From positions 1-28,533 of the forward strand of contig DFZT01000068.1 of assembly GCA_002382755.1 (NCBI GenBank): a DNA stretch of 28,533 nucleotides, given 5' to 3'. The position numbers were made by a program, and so were the translations under genes. Of this stretch, positions 1 through 7,591 are shown one piece after another. The notes under the pieces were generated by a model. It ran no database searches, was not told where the DNA came from, and was given only the letters and a program-made list of their open reading frames with translations. The first letter of the stretch is position 1, and every line of letters starts with the position of its first letter. This stretch comes from Firmicutes bacterium UBA4049. Lineage in GTDB: Bacteria; Bacillota; Desulfotomaculia; Desulfotomaculales; Nap2-2B.

Positions 1-50
1 AAGTCCTGAAAAGTATGTCGCGCCGAAGTTTTAACGAAGGCCGAAGCTTA

Positions 51-271
51 TCAAGCGCAGGCGGGTCCGGATGTTCTTCCTTGCCTCATCCAGCTTCCCC
101 CTGTTACACAGATCGTCTGGCCGGTAATATACTCCCCTTCATCTGAGACCAGGAAGATGACCATGTTGTTGATGTCCTCAGGCGTGCCTTTTCTGGGAAA
201 GGGTATCTCTGAATGCATCTTCCGGCGCCGGCCCCTGCCGTTACTATAGCTACCTTGTCTTTAAGTCTCAT
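51..271 (-). pseudogene. Short-chain dehydrogenase/reductase remnant, middle deleted
   Basis: The start codon (269-271) overlaps the mutS stop as ATGA, so this gene was translationally coupled behind mutS. The first residues, MRLKDKVAIVTAGAGAG, are the N-terminal beta strand and cofactor-binding glycine loop of an SDR (FabG-like) NAD(P)-dependent oxidoreductase. After about 20 codons the sequence jumps, in another frame, to a typical SDR C-terminus: PFPRKGTPEDINN, then FLVSDEGEYITGQT, then VTGGSW, ending at the stop at 51-53. A normal SDR has about 250 residues; here about 75 remain. The catalytic Ser-Tyr-Lys segment is absent, so the product cannot be active. The original substrate cannot be told. 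In many Firmicutes mutL follows mutS, so the neighbourhood is also rearranged. Confidence 0.8.
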
Positions 272-2859
272 GGTTTAATTCCTTTTTTTAGTTCTTCCTG
301 CCAGCGGGCGAGTATGTTTAAAGCTTCCAGGGGGGTTAACTCCCAGATATTTAAAACTGCCAAATTGTCTTCAATCCTGAATTCATCCTGCTTATCTAAT
401 GTTTCAAGTGCTTCAAGGGCGGGAGCAGCTTCAACGCCGGAATTTTGACGATACAGCAAAATGTCCATTATTTCGCGGGCCCGGTTTAAGATGACATCCG
501 GCAATCCGGCCAGCCTGGCGACTTGTATGCCGTAGCTGCGGTCGGCTTTTCCCGGTGAAACCTGACGAAGGAAGATAATATTATCTCCTTTTTCCTGAAC
601 AGTCATCGTAAAATTTTTTACACCGGACAGCGTTTCCAGGTCGGTAAGTTCCTGGTAGTGAGTGGAAAATAGAGTTTTGGATTTTATCTTTTGCGCAATG
701 AACTCTACAAGTGCCCAGGCAATACTGATGCCGTCGTACGTGCTTGTGCCCCGTCCTATCTCGTCCATTATAATAAAACTTTTCTCGGTCGCAGAACTGA
801 TAATTTCCCTGCATTCATTCATTTCTACCAGGAATGTGCTCTGACCTGCCGCCAGGTCATCGCTTGACCCTACCCTGGTAAAGATACGGTCGATGAGACC
901 TATTTCGGCCTGCCGGGCAGGGACAAAGCTGCCCATTTGAGCCATCAGGACGATCAAGGCTGCCTGCCGCATATAGGTGCTTTTACCTGCCATATTGGGA
1001 CCGGTAAGTATAATAAAATGGTTTTCTTCATCAAGTAAAAGGTCATTGGGAATAAACTCGCCGGGACCAAGAATCTTTTCCAGGAATGGATGCCGGCTTT
1101 CCCGCAGATATAGACGCTTGCCTTCGAACATTAAAGGACGTGTATAATTTCCTTTGGCGGCCGCTTCAGCCAGGGAATACAGACAGTCTGCGACTGCCAC
1201 CGCCCGGGCTGTTTTTTGCAGGATCGGGATTGCCTCCATTACCCTGGCCCGTATTTCGGAAAAGATTTCATATTCAAGCTGAACTAAACGATCTTGGGCG
1301 CCAAGGATTTTCTCTTCCAATTCTTTTAATTCGGGTGTGATAAAACGTTCTCCGTTAGCCAGTGTCTGCTTTCTGATATAATTATCCGGTATCAGGTTGA
1401 GGTTCGACCTTGTCACTTCTATGTAATATCCGAAGACCTTATTAAAACCTACTTTTAAAGATTTTATGCCTGTGTGTTCCTTTTCCCGCAATTCCAGGCT
1501 GACCAGCCATTCCTTGCCAACGGCGCTGATATTTCTTAGCCGGTCCGCCTCGGGATGATATCCTGTTTTAATAATCCCGCCATCCCTGACTGATACAGGG
1601 GGATCATCTATAATGGCATTGTCCAGCAGTTCCCACAGATCTTTCGGAAAAACAATAGTTTTTGATATTTCCAGCCAGAGTTCTGAACGGGCGCCGCCCA
1701 ACAGTTGTTTCAATGATGGAAGAACAGAAATTGAATTTTTTAAGGCCAGCAGGTCACGTGCGTTTGCAGAACCATAAGCGACCCGGGAGGAAAGTCTCTC
1801 CAGGTCATAAATAGAAGAAAGAATCTGTTTGAGCTCATACCTGAAGATAATTCCGCCGACAGTTTCTTCGACAGCTTCCTGACGTTTGATAATGGAGCGC
1901 AAGTCAAGAAGGGGCCGGTCCAGCCAGGATCTTAACAGCCGACCTCCCATGGCTGTCAGGGTGTGGTCCAGGACCCATACAAGTGTATGCCTGCTGGTTC
2001 TGTCGCGTAAAGAAGCTTTTAGTTCAAGATTACGTCTGGTAACGTCATCAAGAATCAGGTAATGGCCCGGCGAGTAAAACTCTATTTTATTTATTTGAAG
2101 AAGATCGCATTTTACAGTTTCTTTTAAATAGCAGATTAAACCGCCTGCCGCATTGGCGGCTAAAGGGTATTTTCTGGCCGCAGTTTCCTCAATACTGCTG
2201 TCCGGCTTATTTAATAACAGTTCCGGAATCCCGGCGCCGTTGAAAGTATCTTTGGGCAGGGTAGAAACAGCTGAAGGTATTCTTTTTTTTATTGTTTCAA
2301 GGATTTCTTTTGTCCGGATATTGTCGGAAAGGATAACCTCCACGGGTTGGAACCTGGCCAGTTCTTCCAGTAAAAATTTACCGGCGTCATCTCCGGTAAA
2401 CTGGGCAGCCATAAAGAGGCCTGTGCCGATATCAGCAAAGGCAAGACCATATGCGGCGCCCGTGCCGCACACAGCGGCGATGAAATTATTTTTCTTTTCC
2501 TCTAACGTTTGTCCTTCAATAAAAGTGCCCGGTGTGATAATCCTGGTAACCTGCCGGCGAATTATACTTTTAGCTGAACCTGGTTCCTCAAGTTGTTCGC
2601 AGACAGCAACCTTGTATCCCTTTTGGATAAGACGCGCAATATAGTTTTGGGAAGCGTGAAATGGGATTCCGCACATGGGAATGCGCTTGTCCCGGCCGCC
2701 TTCACGACCGGTAAGCGTAATCTCAAGTTCTTTTGATGCGAGAAGAGCATCGTCGAAAAACATTTCATAAAAATCACCCAGGCGAAAAAATAAAATTGCG
2801 TCCTGGTGCTGTTTTTTAACTTCAAGGTATTGTTCGATCATTGGTGTATAACCCACCAT
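268..2859 (-). CDS. mutS: DNA mismatch repair protein MutS
   Basis: MutS recognises base mispairs and small loops and starts methyl-independent mismatch repair with MutL. The mismatch-contacting Phe-x-Glu is seen as FYE at residues 30-32, followed by the connector, lever and clamp regions and the C-terminal ABC-type ATPase with the P-loop GPNMAGKST near residues 620-628 and the Walker B region IIMDEIGRGTST. At 863 residues the length is normal. An in-frame ATG lies 30 bases further upstream (2889), but I chose ATG at 2857-2859 because AGGAGG sits five bases before it and because MVGYTPMIEQYLEVK is the usual N-terminus. A sigma-A-like promoter lies just upstream. The neighbour expected downstream in many relatives, mutL, is not in the window; the gene instead overlaps an SDR relic. 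Confidence 0.97.
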   Translation of the reverse strand: MVGYTPMIEQYLEVKKQHQDAILFFRLGDFYEMFFDDALLASKELEITLTGREGGRDKRIPMCGIPFHASQNYIARLIQKGYKVAVCEQLEEPGSAKSIIRRQVTRIITPGTFIEGQTLEEKKNNFIAAVCGTGAAYGLAFADIGTGLFMAAQFTGDDAGKFLLEELARFQPVEVILSDNIRTKEILETIKKRIPSAVSTLPKDTFNGAGIPELLLNKPDSSIEETAARKYPLAANAAGGLICYLKETVKCDLLQINKIEFYSPGHYLILDDVTRRNLELKASLRDRTSRHTLVWVLDHTLTAMGGRLLRSWLDRPLLDLRSIIKRQEAVEETVGGIIFRYELKQILSSIYDLERLSSRVAYGSANARDLLALKNSISVLPSLKQLLGGARSELWLEISKTIVFPKDLWELLDNAIIDDPPVSVRDGGIIKTGYHPEADRLRNISAVGKEWLVSLELREKEHTGIKSLKVGFNKVFGYYIEVTRSNLNLIPDNYIRKQTLANGERFITPELKELEEKILGAQDRLVQLEYEIFSEIRARVMEAIPILQKTARAVAVADCLYSLAEAAAKGNYTRPLMFEGKRLYLRESRHPFLEKILGPGEFIPNDLLLDEENHFIILTGPNMAGKSTYMRQAALIVLMAQMGSFVPARQAEIGLIDRIFTRVGSSDDLAAGQSTFLVEMNECREIISSATEKSFIIMDEIGRGTSTYDGISIAWALVEFIAQKIKSKTLFSTHYQELTDLETLSGVKNFTMTVQEKGDNIIFLRQVSPGKADRSYGIQVARLAGLPDVILNRAREIMDILLYRQNSGVEAAPALEALETLDKQDEFRIEDNLAVLNIWELTPLEALNILARWQEELKKGIKP

Positions 2860-2889
2860 TATCTCCTCCTGTATCTCCTTCCGTGGCAC

Positions 2890-2918
2890 ATTATACCATA
2901 AATAGCAGTGGCATCAAA
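2890..2918 (-). promoter_or_regulatory. Putative sigma-A promoter of mutS
   Basis: On the minus strand a perfect -10 TATAAT (2890-2895) lies 17 bases from a weak -35 TTTGAT (2913-2918). Its position 30 bases before the chosen mutS start fits. The -35 match is poor, so the call is moderate. Confidence 0.5.
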
Positions 2919-2934
2919 GAAAAACCCCGCCGCG

Positions 2935-2964
2935 GCATAATTTTAGGCAAAAGCTAAAATACTA
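2935..2964 (+). promoter_or_regulatory. Possible sigma-G (forespore) promoter of the YhcN-like gene
   Basis: GCATA (2935-2939), an 18-base spacer, then AATACTA (2958-2964) closely match the Bacillus sigma-G pattern (-35 GHATR, -10 CATNNTA). The site lies about 37 bases before the start of a spore lipoprotein gene, which is the type of gene sigma-G controls. The match is by eye only. Confidence 0.45.
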
Positions 2965-3001
2965 GAATTTGAGGCTTTAAGTAGAAAGGAGGTGAGTAAA
3001 A

Positions 3002-3517
3002 ATGAAAGCAAAGGTAAAAAGCCTGGCCTTCTTAGCAGCCGCGGCATTAATTATCCTGGTATTGGCCGCCGGGTGCACAACAGCAAGGAAACCGGCTCCA
3101 ACCACACCTGAGAATGGCCCGTCCGTAACAGCGCCAAGAACATCGCCAAGCACTGGCGGCGCGCTTCCAACAAAACCTGCAGAAATGCACAGCCTGGCTC
3201 TTAAGATTGCCGGGAATGTTGAGAAAGTTCCCGGCGTAAGAAAAGCATCCGTGGTTTTAACGGGAAGAACATGCATACTGGGTTTGGATATAAAGCCGGG
3301 TGTGGAAGCTTCGGGAACGGAAAGAATTAAGCGCGAAGCAGCCAGAAAGGTAAGAACTGTTGATAAACGGGTCACCACCGTAAGAGTGACAACAGACATG
3401 GGGTTGGTGACGCGTATTAGAAGGGTTAGCGATGGTATAAGCAAGGGAACTCCGATGAGTAGTTTTACAAAAGAAACAGGAGAAATTTTAAGAAGAATAT
3501 CGCCTGCCGCAAAGTAA
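3002..3517 (+). CDS. YhcN/YlaJ-family sporulation lipoprotein
   Basis: The 171-residue product begins with a lipoprotein signal peptide: lysines, a hydrophobic stretch LAFLAAAALIILVLAAG, and lipobox LAAGC with Cys25 as the lipidated residue. A Thr/Pro-rich linker follows (residues 27-60), then a domain with the pattern VEKVPGVRKASVVLTGRT typical of YhcN/YlaJ proteins, which in Bacillus are forespore-made spore lipoproteins linked to germination. The start has an ideal ribosome site, AAAGGAGGTGAG. It is the only plus-strand gene in the left half of the window, it stands alone, and it ends at a strong hairpin. The sigma-G-like promoter supports forespore expression. Exact role unknown. Confidence 0.8.
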   Translation: MKAKVKSLAFLAAAALIILVLAAGCTTARKPAPTTPENGPSVTAPRTSPSTGGALPTKPAEMHSLALKIAGNVEKVPGVRKASVVLTGRTCILGLDIKPGVEASGTERIKREAARKVRTVDKRVTTVRVTTDMGLVTRIRRVSDGISKGTPMSSFTKETGEILRRISPAAK

Positions 3518-3549
3518 GTCAAGAAAAAAGAAGCTGCAGTCAAGATGTG

Positions 3550-3588
3550 ATACGAAGGCAGGAAGAACTTTTGTTCCTGCCTTCGTAT
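3550..3588 (+). terminator. Hairpin terminator after the YhcN-like gene
   Basis: Perfect 15-bp inverted repeat (ATACGAAGGCAGGAA with its complement) around a 9-base loop, 33 bases after the stop codon. There is no uninterrupted T run after it, only a T-rich stretch, so it may act mainly as an RNA 3'-end stabiliser. Confidence 0.6.
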
Positions 3589-3618
3589 TGAGTATATTTG
3601 TAAGCCGGTCCAAACCAA

Positions 3619-3690
3619 AATATTCAAATATAATTAAATAAATAAATAAAATATTCATATATAATATAAATAATAAAATATAAAAAGAAA
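3619..3690. other. Extremely AT-rich intergenic stretch
   Basis: These 72 bases are almost entirely A and T, with loosely repeated AAT and AATA units. They lie between convergent genes. I see no coding potential here. Confidence 0.6.
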
Positions 3691-3691
3691 T

Positions 3692-3813
3692 GCTTTCCAT
3701 TAAGGGGAAAGCACACTGCAAATAAAATAAAACAAGCAAAAAAAATAATAACAAAAATAAAACAGTGTGTAAACCCCTTTTGCGGAAATATTTTATGGAT
3801 ATTTCAAGGGGGG
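3692..3813. other. Chain of three mutually exclusive hairpins between convergent genes
   Basis: Hairpin 1 pairs GCTTTCC (3692-3698) with GGAAAGC (3706-3712). Hairpin 2 pairs AAGGGG-AAA-GCACACTG (3702-3718) with CAGTGTGT-AAA-CCCCTT (3763-3779) around an A-rich loop. Hairpin 3 pairs CCCCTT plus GAAATAT (3774-3791) with ATATTTC plus AAGGGG (3799-3811) and is followed on the plus strand by CTTTTATTTTT. Neighbouring hairpins share a strand, so they compete. The simplest reading is a bidirectional terminator for the YhcN-like gene and the UPF0173 gene; a small structured RNA is possible. Confidence 0.5.
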
Positions 3814-3816
3814 CTT

Positions 3817-4458
3817 TTATTTTTGAATATCGAGATTTAAAACCACTACCTGCGTTTTTTCAGGTAATTTTTCCGGAGAAATCTCCAGTTGATCAATGAC
3901 TATGTGTTCCGGGAAATATTTTAAGAAATTATCTATCGGACTTATCGGCAATTTCAGATAAGATGTTTTATAATGCATAGGCGCCACGCAGCGTGGATTA
4001 ACCAGCGAGATTACTTCTTTGGCTTCAGATGCGTCAATTGTATAAAGGCCGCCGACAGGAATAAACAGTACGTCAACATGCCCAATTTCACCAAGCAGTT
4101 TTTGATCCGGTATGTGTCCAAGATCTCCAAGGTGACAAAGACGGAGATCGTTTTCTTCAAAAATAAAAATCAAATTTTTCCCTCTGAGAGAGCCTTTTGC
4201 GTCATCATGATAGCATGAGATACCTATTATTTTTAAGCCATTCAGGATGTTCTCACCGGCGGTTTGAATTACCTTGGGTTTACCCAAAACCATTTTTACA
4301 GCATTATGATCAAAATGCTGGTGGCTGACTGTAACCAGGTCTGCCGCAGCCCGAGGTTGCGGGTAACCAACAGAATCATCAAAAGGATCGGTTATGATCA
4401 CCTTTCCGCTATCGGTTTTAATCATAAAGCAGGCATGGCCCAACCAGGATATTTTCAA
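3817..4458 (-). CDS. UPF0173 family metal-dependent hydrolase (metallo-beta-lactamase fold)
   Basis: The 213-residue protein is full length for the UPF0173/YtkL family. It starts MKISWLGHACFMI, the conserved first strand with a metal-ligand histidine, and has the metal-binding motif SHQHFDHN near residues 45-52 (H-x-H-x-D-H), CHLGDLGH near 108-115, and APMHYKT near 160, all typical of the family. The substrate is unknown; it is probably cytoplasmic. The start is TTG at 4456-4458, supported by AAGGAGGT about 10 bases before it and by the family N-terminus. It may be co-transcribed with the antitoxin gene upstream, though a 300-base gap separates them. Confidence 0.9.
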   Translation of the reverse strand: MKISWLGHACFMIKTDSGKVIITDPFDDSVGYPQPRAAADLVTVSHQHFDHNAVKMVLGKPKVIQTAGENILNGLKIIGISCYHDDAKGSLRGKNLIFIFEENDLRLCHLGDLGHIPDQKLLGEIGHVDVLFIPVGGLYTIDASEAKEVISLVNPRCVAPMHYKTSYLKLPISPIDNFLKYFPEHIVIDQLEISPEKLPEKTQVVVLNLDIQK

Positions 4459-4763
4459 TTCCGACTACCTCCTTTTCTCCTTTTAAGGAAAATTTTCTTT
4501 TTTTTGGAACATTCTTCGTTACACGCAGAAATCCTTCCCATCTACCTGAAAATTAACTTGTATTAAGAAGGTCAATTGCCTGCGTGCTCATTTTAGGTAA
4601 ATATTCAGTGAACCCGTTTTGACCCCGCCATGAACCCGCCTGCCATCCGCCTCTTAACTGAAAGGTCGGCCCCAGGCGGCATAAAGGGAGCCGTCACCGG
4701 AAATGGTAAGCAAAAGAGGGAGTGTCCTGCAAAGGGGATAACGCCTCTCAATATGATTTACAA
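4459..4763. other. Noncoding stretch without a recognised gene
   Basis: About 300 bases between the UPF0173 start and the toxin relic. The part nearest the gene holds its ribosome site and an A/T-rich run. The part at about 4610-4745 is more GC-rich and contains an inverted repeat, CCGCCTG (4638-4644) with CAGGCGG (4673-4679). Short open frames occur on both strands but have no ribosome sites and resemble no family I know. It may be the relic of a mobile element or a structured RNA; I cannot assign it. Confidence 0.4.
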
Positions 4764-4893
4764 TTATTTGTTTAAGATGCTCTTGTCATCATCTTGCCGA
4801 CAATCCTGTATATCATCCACAAACACTTGATTGCCAATAATCTGATAAACGATCCGATACCTTTTGTTTGATAGTATATTCATTACGTTCCAT
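4764..4893 (-). pseudogene. RelE/ParE-type toxin remnant, middle deleted
   Basis: ATG at 4891-4893 overlaps the end of the antitoxin gene, the usual antitoxin-toxin arrangement. The first eight codons (MERNEYTI) look like a toxin N-terminus. The sequence then switches frame into a typical RelE-family C-terminus, KRYRIVYQIIGNQVFVDDIQ followed by DCRQDD, ending at the stop at 4764-4766. The total is 130 bases, not a multiple of three, against about 280-300 for an intact toxin. The central helices and most of the beta sheet are missing, so it cannot act as an mRNA endonuclease or gyrase poison. Confidence 0.75.
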
Positions 4894-5185
4894 GCTCCGC
4901 TCCCCTGGCGATTGCTTCCCTCATGTTTTTTTCGAACTCATCAGCCGTATATCCTTGAGCTCCAAGCAAACGGGAACGTTCCGTCGCAAGCAAACGCTCG
5001 GCTGTTGCCAAATCATCCTCGCGCCGGTTGAATGTTTCCATATCCATGATAACCGTATCGCCGACGCCATTTCTGGTTAAAAATACAGGCGCTTTCGTTT
5101 TACGGCAAATATCAGCGATACTGTTGTAATTTTTCCGAAGTTCACTTGATGACTTAATTATTGTACTCAATTTCCTCACTTCCAA
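4883..5185 (-). CDS. Phd/YefM-family antitoxin, now without an intact toxin
   Basis: The product has up to 100 residues. Residues 6-60 match the Phd/YefM fold: STIIKSSSELRKNYNSI, then APVFLTRNGVGDTVIMDMET, the DNA-binding N-terminal half of these antitoxins. The C-terminal half (residues 60-100) is charged and would wrap the toxin. Two TTG starts are possible: 5185, or 5170, which has GGAAGTGAGG close before it. The reading frame is intact although its partner is broken, so it may survive as an autoregulator, as an anti-addiction factor against related toxins, or simply be decaying more slowly. A good promoter lies upstream. Confidence 0.82.
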   Translation of the reverse strand: MEVRKLSTIIKSSSELRKNYNSIADICRKTKAPVFLTRNGVGDTVIMDMETFNRREDDLATAERLLATERSRLLGAQGYTADEFEKNMREAIARGAEHGT

Positions 5186-5204
5186 TAGTCAAATTTATAT
5201 TAAT

Positions 5205-5233
5205 ATTATACCCTTGTAAGACTATAACAACAA
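5205..5233 (-). promoter_or_regulatory. Sigma-A promoter of the antitoxin gene
   Basis: Minus-strand -35 TTGTTG (5228-5233), 17-base spacer, perfect -10 TATAAT (5205-5210). It lies 20-35 bases before the possible starts, and an AT-rich partial palindrome between them could be an autoregulatory operator. Confidence 0.6.
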
Positions 5234-5339
5234 GAACGAATGTTAAATGAAATCTTTAGTTCCGGTTTATTTATAAATCTGAGCCAAAGGAAAACCATCA
5301 ACATTTAACGCTCTCTTATACTTGTGCGAACTCGCGCGG

Positions 5340-6671
5340 TTAGTAATAATTACCCAGCCATTTGCCTTCTAGGTGGGTTGACTTTCCGCCGGTTATTTCA
5401 ACTTCGGCAATTTTCCTATTTAAATAAGGGGGTCCGGGGAAGATAACCATTTTATTGGAGCGTGTCCGCCCGCTTAAAAGTTGTTGATTTGTCTTACTTA
5501 TGCCTTCAACAAGCAGCCAGTGTTTTTTACCAGCTTCCCGCAGATTAATTTCTTTGCTTATTTTGTTTTGAAGATCGATTAAAACTTTAATTCTTTCACT
5601 TTTTACATAATCGGGAAGCTGTCCTTCCATTAAAGTTGCGGGTGTTCCCTGACGCCGGTTATAAATAAAGGTGAACGCGCTGTCAAAACGGATTTCTTCA
5701 ATTAAATCCAGGGTGTCCTGAAAGTCTTGATTGCTTTCGCCGGGAAAACCTATCATGATATCTGTTGTAATAGAAACGCCTGGAATACTTTGCCGGATTG
5801 ATTCGACCAGGCTGATATATTGTTCTCTCGTATACCCTCTGTTCATTTTTTTCAGAATATGGTTGCTCCCGGCTTGTACGGGAAGGTGAATATGTTCGCA
5901 TACCTTTTCACAATTGGAAATAGTGTCAATAAGATGCTGGTTAAAGTCACGCGGATGTGAAGTTACAAATCTGATCCTGTCAAGACCGCTTATTTTATTG
6001 ATTTCGGCAAGAAGTCCCGCAAAATCTATAGGCTGCTCCAAATCTTTTCCATAAGAATTTACGTTTTGGCCAAGCAGTGTGATCTCCCTGCAGCCGTGGG
6101 CCGCCAAATCTTTTACCTCTGAAATAATGTGCTCTGGCCGGCGGCTTCGCTCATTTCCCCGAACATAGGGCACAATACAATAGGTGCAATAATTATTGCA
6201 GCCGTATGTGACAACCACCCAGGCGCGTGGTCCGCTTGCCCTCTTAATAGGGAGTCCTTCTATAACGGGGTTAATTTGGTGAGAGAGTTCTAATACAGTT
6301 TTTTGATTGTCCTGAGCGGTTTTCAGGAGTTCCGCAAGCCTGTGGTAATTTTCTGTTCCAAAGATAAGGTTTATAAAAGGAAAACGGGTTTTGATCTCTT
6401 TAGCTACTTTTTCTTGTTGTGTCATACAACCGCCAATGCCTACGATTAGGGCTGGTTTTTCATACTTGAGCTTTCGGAGTCTGCCCAACAAGCCATATAT
6501 TTTGTTTTCGGCAGTTTCCCTTACGCAGCAGGTATTTATTAACAGGATATCAGCCTGTTCTTTGTTTTCGGCAGCTATATAACCGATGTCTTCCAAGATA
6601 CCTGCCATAACTTCGGAGTCATGCAGATTCATTTGGCAACCAAAAGTAAGAATGAAATATTTTAACGGCAA
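5340..6671 (-). CDS. miaB: tRNA-2-methylthio-N6-dimethylallyladenosine synthase MiaB
   Basis: MiaB is a radical-SAM methylthiotransferase that converts i6A37 to ms2i6A37 in tRNAs reading UNN codons. The N-terminal domain begins KYFILTFGCQMNLHDSE and supplies the cluster cysteines Cys12, Cys48 and one near residue 82. The radical-SAM motif YGCNNYCTYC (C-x3-C-x2-C) lies near residues 155-164, and a TRAM domain forms the C-terminus. At 443 residues the length is normal. The TTG at 6669-6671 has only a weak ribosome site. A better one, AAGGAG, lies upstream, seven bases before an in-frame ATC at 6696-6698, so the true start may be non-canonical. miaB is commonly near mutS in Firmicutes; here the antitoxin, UPF0173 and YhcN genes separate them. 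Confidence 0.96.
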   Translation of the reverse strand: MPLKYFILTFGCQMNLHDSEVMAGILEDIGYIAAENKEQADILLINTCCVRETAENKIYGLLGRLRKLKYEKPALIVGIGGCMTQQEKVAKEIKTRFPFINLIFGTENYHRLAELLKTAQDNQKTVLELSHQINPVIEGLPIKRASGPRAWVVVTYGCNNYCTYCIVPYVRGNERSRRPEHIISEVKDLAAHGCREITLLGQNVNSYGKDLEQPIDFAGLLAEINKISGLDRIRFVTSHPRDFNQHLIDTISNCEKVCEHIHLPVQAGSNHILKKMNRGYTREQYISLVESIRQSIPGVSITTDIMIGFPGESNQDFQDTLDLIEEIRFDSAFTFIYNRRQGTPATLMEGQLPDYVKSERIKVLIDLQNKISKEINLREAGKKHWLLVEGISKTNQQLLSGRTRSNKMVIFPGPPYLNRKIAEVEITGGKSTHLEGKWLGNYY

Positions 6672-6800
6672 CTCTTCTATAGCCTTTTGTAAAATGATTT
6701 GCTCTCTCCTTCAGCTTGTACATTGCATTTTGTACATTACATTAAAGTCCAGGCCTGTTTTAAAGGAACTGACCGTATCTGTTTTTTTATATTCTGCTCT

Positions 6801-7517
6801 TTATAGAATACCCAGTCTATCAAGTATGTCGGCAAGTATTTCTATTGTTACCGGATCACTCTTTTTACAGGGTTCGGTAAATTTTGCTTTTCTGAGCAGT
6901 TTGATGAGGGGAGTTTCCCGGTAAGAATTTTCTAAATCCGGTATGCGCTGCAGGTTTGCGCCGGTAAAAGAAGCAATCCCGCTTGCAATAGCCCAAGCCG
7001 CCCTGTCCTGGAAGTCATCTGTATTTAGTAACGCTTCCTCCCGCGGGTTGGAGATAAAAGCCACCTCAACCTGTGCGGAAGGGCATTTTGTGTAGCGTAA
7101 GACTGCCAGATCCGCTTCCTTTATCCCCCTGTTCAGCAAACCTACGGCAGGAGATAGCTTGTTGTTTATGTTTGCAGCCAGTTGCTTGCCCCTTTCACTG
7201 CCTTTGTAATAGTATGTCTCTACCCCGTGTTGTTCTTCTTCTTTGGAGCTGTTGCAGTGAATAGAGACAAAACAGGTTGCGTTGATACTTTCCGACACAG
7301 CCGCGCGGGCAATTTGATCAGCTGCGGAGTTTCTTGTAAGAGCCTTGTCTTCAGTACGCGTAAGGTAAACTTCCACTGCAGAAGACAGGTATAATTTTGT
7401 CTTTTTAGCAATAGATAAGGCAACCCGGGATTCATTTGTTCCGTTTGGGCCTATCGCTCCGGGGTCAAAACCACCATGTCCGGGATCAAGGACAATAATG
7501 AATTTTTGAACGGGCAT
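6801..7517 (-). CDS. N-acetylmuramoyl-L-alanine amidase, CwlD-like (Amidase_3)
   Basis: A zinc-dependent amidase that cleaves the bond between MurNAc and the stem peptide. The 238-residue protein shows LDPGHGGFDPGAIGPNG near residues 10-26. Zinc ligands are His14, Glu29 and His87 (in SIHCNSS), and the likely catalytic glutamate is Glu151 in VEVAFISNPREE. CwlD proteins make muramic-delta-lactam in spore cortex and often have an N-terminal hydrophobic segment; none is seen here, so the enzyme may be cytoplasmic or use another export route. About 50 extra C-terminal residues follow the catalytic domain and match nothing I recognise. The ATG at 7515-7517 has GGGGAGTG upstream. Confidence 0.85.
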   Translation of the reverse strand: MPVQKFIIVLDPGHGGFDPGAIGPNGTNESRVALSIAKKTKLYLSSAVEVYLTRTEDKALTRNSAADQIARAAVSESINATCFVSIHCNSSKEEEQHGVETYYYKGSERGKQLAANINNKLSPAVGLLNRGIKEADLAVLRYTKCPSAQVEVAFISNPREEALLNTDDFQDRAAWAIASGIASFTGANLQRIPDLENSYRETPLIKLLRKAKFTEPCKKSDPVTIEILADILDRLGIL

Positions 7518-7591
7518 TGATCAAATCACTCCCCATAAGAAGAGAACTATTAACAGATAAGATTAATACAAGGAGTGTTAATGTATCTCTA

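Noticed and set aside
2153..2644. Long plus-strand open frame inside mutS
   Set aside because: It is the complementary strand of mutS, with no ribosome site; the mutS protein motifs settle the coding strand.
4610..4745. Group II intron or insertion sequence end
   Set aside because: The purine-rich runs are suggestive, but I could not identify a catalytic domain V, a maturase or a transposase.
4630..4830. Plus-strand 66-codon open frame
   Set aside because: No ribosome site, no family resemblance, and it overlaps the toxin relic on the other strand.
6718..6740. Direct repeat TGTACATT as an operator upstream of miaB
   Set aside because: Only two short copies without dyad symmetry or a clear promoter; likely chance.
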